In this document: piece by piece, positions 61,914 to 64,000 of the stretch
How positions within the stretch are numbered: the stretch's first letter is position 1
Layout of the letters: every line of letters starts with the position of its first letter
Assembly (NCBI GenBank): GCA_029260515.1
Contig: JAJDDC010000102.1
Coordinates: 124,001 to 188,000, forward strand
DNA: 64,000 nt
Origin: Phycisphaerales bacterium
GTDB lineage: Bacteria; Planctomycetota; Phycisphaerae; Phycisphaerales; UBA1924
Direction: 5' to 3'
The notes under the pieces: generated by a model
Told to the model about the DNA's origin: nothing
Seen by the model: only the letters and a program-made list of their open reading frames with translations
Database searches by the model: none
Program-made: the position numbers and the translations under genes

Positions 61914-62353
61914 CCCGCGCTCCCCAGATGAACAACGCGGCCGGCCAGCCAGTCCGCGTCCCGGCGCGTCGCCAGGCCGTCCCCGTCCAGGTCCACGCCG
62001 CCCCCGCCATCGACCGCGCGGGCCAGAGCGTGTGCATCGAGGATGTCGATCACGCCGTCGGCGTTCAGATCCGTCTTCCCCACCGCGCCCGAGAGCGTGG
62101 GCTGGCCGCGCTGGCGGCCCGACGGCATCGCGAGCACCAGCACCGCGCTGGCAAGGGCGAGCGTCGCGGCCATCGCGGCGACGCCGATGGTCCGTCGCAG
62201 GACCCTTGCCCGCCCGCGTGCCCGGAGTGCGGGTCCCGCCCCCTCGAGGAATCGCTGCCGGGCGTCCGGTTCGAGACCCGTCGGGGCCAGCGCCCGCCGG
62301 AGGTCTGCCCCGGTCTCGCCGAAATCGTGCTCGTCGTGCGGATGAATCGTCAT
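61910..62353 (-). CDS. Single-pass membrane protein with canonical type I dockerin
   Basis: The 147-residue protein has an acidic/basic cytoplasmic N-terminus (about 1-53), one membrane segment (about 55-76) and an outer dockerin (about 94-142). Both calcium loops are canonical: D95-N97-D99...D106 (DLNADGVIDILD) and D121-D123-D125...D132 (DLDGDGLATRRD). It follows the ECF sigma gene and has the anti-sigma topology, so it could sense binding outside and hold the sigma inside; that is inference. The ATG at 62353 is chosen; no strong Shine-Dalgarno sequence is seen. Confidence 0.75.
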   Translation of the reverse strand: MTIHPHDEHDFGETGADLRRALAPTGLEPDARQRFLEGAGPALRARGRARVLRRTIGVAAMAATLALASAVLVLAMPSGRQRGQPTLSGAVGKTDLNADGVIDILDAHALARAVDGGGGVDLDGDGLATRRDADWLAGRVVHLGSAG

Positions 62354-62411
62354 GGTTTCTCTACGTGAGATCACCACCGGCCGCATCCGTTCGGTCGGAG
62401 TTGAAATTTTC

Positions 62412-62939
62412 TTAGAGTTGATCGCGGAGGCGCGGATTCTCGCGGAGTGCGCCGAGGGCCGCCGCAAGCCGGCTCTTGACCGTCCCCTCAGGGATCCGCA
62501 GCGCGGTCGCGGTCTGTGCGACGCTCAGACCGTCCACGACCCGCAGGATCAGCGTCTCTCTCAACGGCTCGCCGAGCGACGCCACCGCACGCCGGATCTC
62601 ATCGTCGCGTTCCACGGTGGTGGGCAACACCAGAACCGCATCCGGTAACGCCGCCGCCTGGCCGCGACGCGAAGCCCGCGCCTGGTTCTGGGCCCGGTGC
62701 CGGACGACCGGGTACAGCCACGGGCGGATCGAGTCGCCCACGATCAGGCGCGAGGACCGATCGATGAGGTGCAGCAGCGCCTCCTGAACCGCGTCCTCCG
62801 CCCCCGCCTCGTCCGGCGTGAACCGGCGGGCGACCGACAGCATCCAGGCGCCATGCAGATCCACGAACCCCGCGAACGCCGCATCGTCGCCTCGCGCAAT
62901 CGCCGCAATCAAGACGGCATCGCTGTGGCCCACACCCAT
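62412..62939 (-). CDS. ECF-family RNA polymerase sigma factor
   Basis: The 175-residue protein has sigma region 2 (AAFAGFVDLHGAWMLSVARRF, DAVQEALLHLI) and region 4 with a helix-turn-helix (GLSVAQTATALRIPEGTVKSRL). Its length is typical of ECF factors. The ATG at 62939 starts just before the conserved part; the 89-residue upstream extension is not credible. It leads an operon with the membrane dockerin, cohesin-like and VIT-vWA genes (gap 58 bases, then overlaps). Confidence 0.9.
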   Translation of the reverse strand: MGVGHSDAVLIAAIARGDDAAFAGFVDLHGAWMLSVARRFTPDEAGAEDAVQEALLHLIDRSSRLIVGDSIRPWLYPVVRHRAQNQARASRRGQAAALPDAVLVLPTTVERDDEIRRAVASLGEPLRETLILRVVDGLSVAQTATALRIPEGTVKSRLAAALGALRENPRLRDQL

Positions 62940-63154
62940 GAGAACGAGACTACAGGATACGGACGACAGCCTGTCACGTGACGCAAACGCGCTGCACACC
63001 GTGGCGAGATATGTCCCGGCGCTCCGTGCATGCCAGCGGCCACCGCGCAGCGCCGGATGCCCGCAACACGCTCGAGCCGCTTTTCCCAAGCCGACCCGCG
63101 CCGGTGTTGGTTCTCTGAAGACCCTCAGAACGCTCCGGCGAGGATGCAGAACGC

Positions 63155-63182
63155 GAAAGGCGGGCCCGCTGCCGGGCCCGCC
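63155..63182 (-). terminator. Terminator of the right-edge PEP-CTERM gene
   Basis: A perfect 10-bp stem (63159-63168 and 63173-63182) with loop CTGC is followed on the minus strand by TTTCGC. It lies 65 bases past the gene's stop. Confidence 0.65.
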
Positions 63183-63247
63183 TTGGAAGTTCAGGTACGC
63201 AGCCACCGGTGTTGTGCCGGAAACACGTGTTCCCGCGGACCGAGCCG

Positions 63248-64000
63248 CTAGCGACGACGGCGAACTGCGAACAGGGCGCCGAGACCGATCACGCCCAGGC
63301 TTCCCGGGGCGGGGACCTTCTTGACCTCCCAGAAAAGCTGGATGCTCGCCAGGTCGAACCCGCCGATGTCACCCCCACCGATCCCGATGACGCCGACGCC
63401 GCTCAGGCCGGTCGCGGTCGAAGTATCGAGGGTCAGCGCGAATGTGCCGAGGGAGGCGCCGGTGCTGTCGAACGCTGTAAAGCCAGAACTCACGACAGCG
63501 AACAAAGCAGGGTCCCACGCGATGTCGTCGGTGCCCGCGGCCGTGCTCCCGACGTCCAACCGCCAGCTGTTGTAGGGCACGCCGTTCGGGCTAAGCAGCC
63601 CGGGGGTCGGGTGCCACATGCTCGGGGCGCCGCTGGCGTTCAGGTTGGTCATCTCGACTTGGACAAGTTCCTGGCCGCCGCCGAGGTCCGTGACCGCGGA
63701 GGCGATGGAGAACGAATCACCGAGATTGCCCAGGAAGTTGACGCCCGCGGCTTCCACGGCGCCGAAGAGGTGGGTGTCCGGAACATCATCGATGAAGAAG
63801 GCGCTGGCGCCGTCCTGAACGAGGGCCCGGGCGCCGAACGTGTCCCCGGCGACGGGTGCACGCCCGGCAATGCCGTAGATGCTGCCCCACCGCGTTTCCA
63901 AGCTCGCGGTCTCACCCAAAACAACGCCGTTGTACACAGCGACATCGGCGCCAGCAATAGCCGCCAATCCAGCGAGACCGACCAACACACCAATCGCGTG
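63248..64000 (-). CDS. PEP-CTERM sorting-domain protein, runs off right edge
   Basis: The frame is open from the right edge, beginning inside a signal peptide (HAIGVLVGLAGLAAIAGADV), so the true start is beyond 64000. The body of about 210 residues is beta-rich and not assigned. The C-terminal tail VPAPGSLGVIGLGALFAVRRRR is a PEP-CTERM-type sorting signal. A terminator follows. It is the second such protein in the window; no exosortase is present here. Confidence 0.85.
   Translation of the reverse strand, partial: HAIGVLVGLAGLAAIAGADVAVYNGVVLGETASLETRWGSIYGIAGRAPVAGDTFGARALVQDGASAFFIDDVPDTHLFGAVEAAGVNFLGNLGDSFSIASAVTDLGGGQELVQVEMTNLNASGAPSMWHPTPGLLSPNGVPYNSWRLDVGSTAAGTDDIAWDPALFAVVSSGFTAFDSTGASLGTFALTLDTSTATGLSGVGVIGIGGGDIGGFDLASIQLFWEVKKVPAPGSLGVIGLGALFAVRRRR

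Overview
The window is GC-rich, densely coded bacterial DNA that reads as a member of the Planctomycetota, most probably class Phycisphaerae, order Phycisphaerales. The main grounds are nine secreted proteins ending in the paired 'LDFSDVVAFL...GCP' module (the annotation family I remember as 'GC-type dockerin', typical of Phycisphaerales), two PEP-CTERM proteins, small membrane proteins with a CxxCGY(D/S)L zinc ribbon, and many GTG or TTG starts. This assignment is inference from gene content; there is no rRNA in the window.

Layout. Positions 1-600 hold an unidentified gene running off the left edge, a short repeat cluster and tRNA-Asp(GTC) with its own promoter and terminator. Positions 600-34,900 are mostly housekeeping genes in short operons on both strands: a membrane-anchored coiled-coil protein, a HEAT lipoprotein, accD-lnt, a histidine-phosphatase pseudoenzyme, rpe, a UDP-sugar pyrophosphorylase with an alpha/beta hydrolase, a TlpA-like protein, an MFS transporter with trpB, TPR and HEAT proteins, a pseudokinase, aspS with a CPBP protein, gmhA with an EamA protein and a GT39 enzyme, mutS, a DUF6624-like lipoprotein, a thioredoxin, a PEP-CTERM protein, tsaD with a release-factor-like protein, and hflX.

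From about 35,000 the window becomes accessory. tRNA-Thr(CGT) is followed by a frameshifted remnant of an Eco57I/type IIG-like methyltransferase. Next is a compact four-gene operon on the minus strand (41,422 to 35,864): ECF-like sigma factor, anti-sigma-like protein, TPR-CHAT caspase-like protease, and a secreted subtilase with a GC-type dockerin. Divergent from it is a 16-kb run of eight consecutive secreted proteins (41,619-57,505), each with a signal peptide, a beta-rich body (FG-GAP, Reg_prop-like, CSLREA/beta-helix, PQQ-like or choice-of-anchor J) and the same C-terminal module.

After a conserved lipoprotein comes a second ECF operon on the minus strand (62,939 to 59,023): sigma factor, single-pass membrane protein with a canonical calcium-loop dockerin, a secreted protein with cohesin-like features, and a VIT-vWA lipoprotein. 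A PEP-CTERM gene runs off the right edge.

Working idea (inference): the right half is a cell-surface region in which two ECF sigma operons, each containing a dockerin protein, flank a family of dockerin-tagged exoproteins. The TPR-CHAT operon has the parts list of a protease-released sigma factor, like the Csx29/Csx30/sigma branch of type III-E CRISPR but with no CRISPR present. The second operon may supply a membrane dockerin, a possible cohesin partner and a surface vWA protein.
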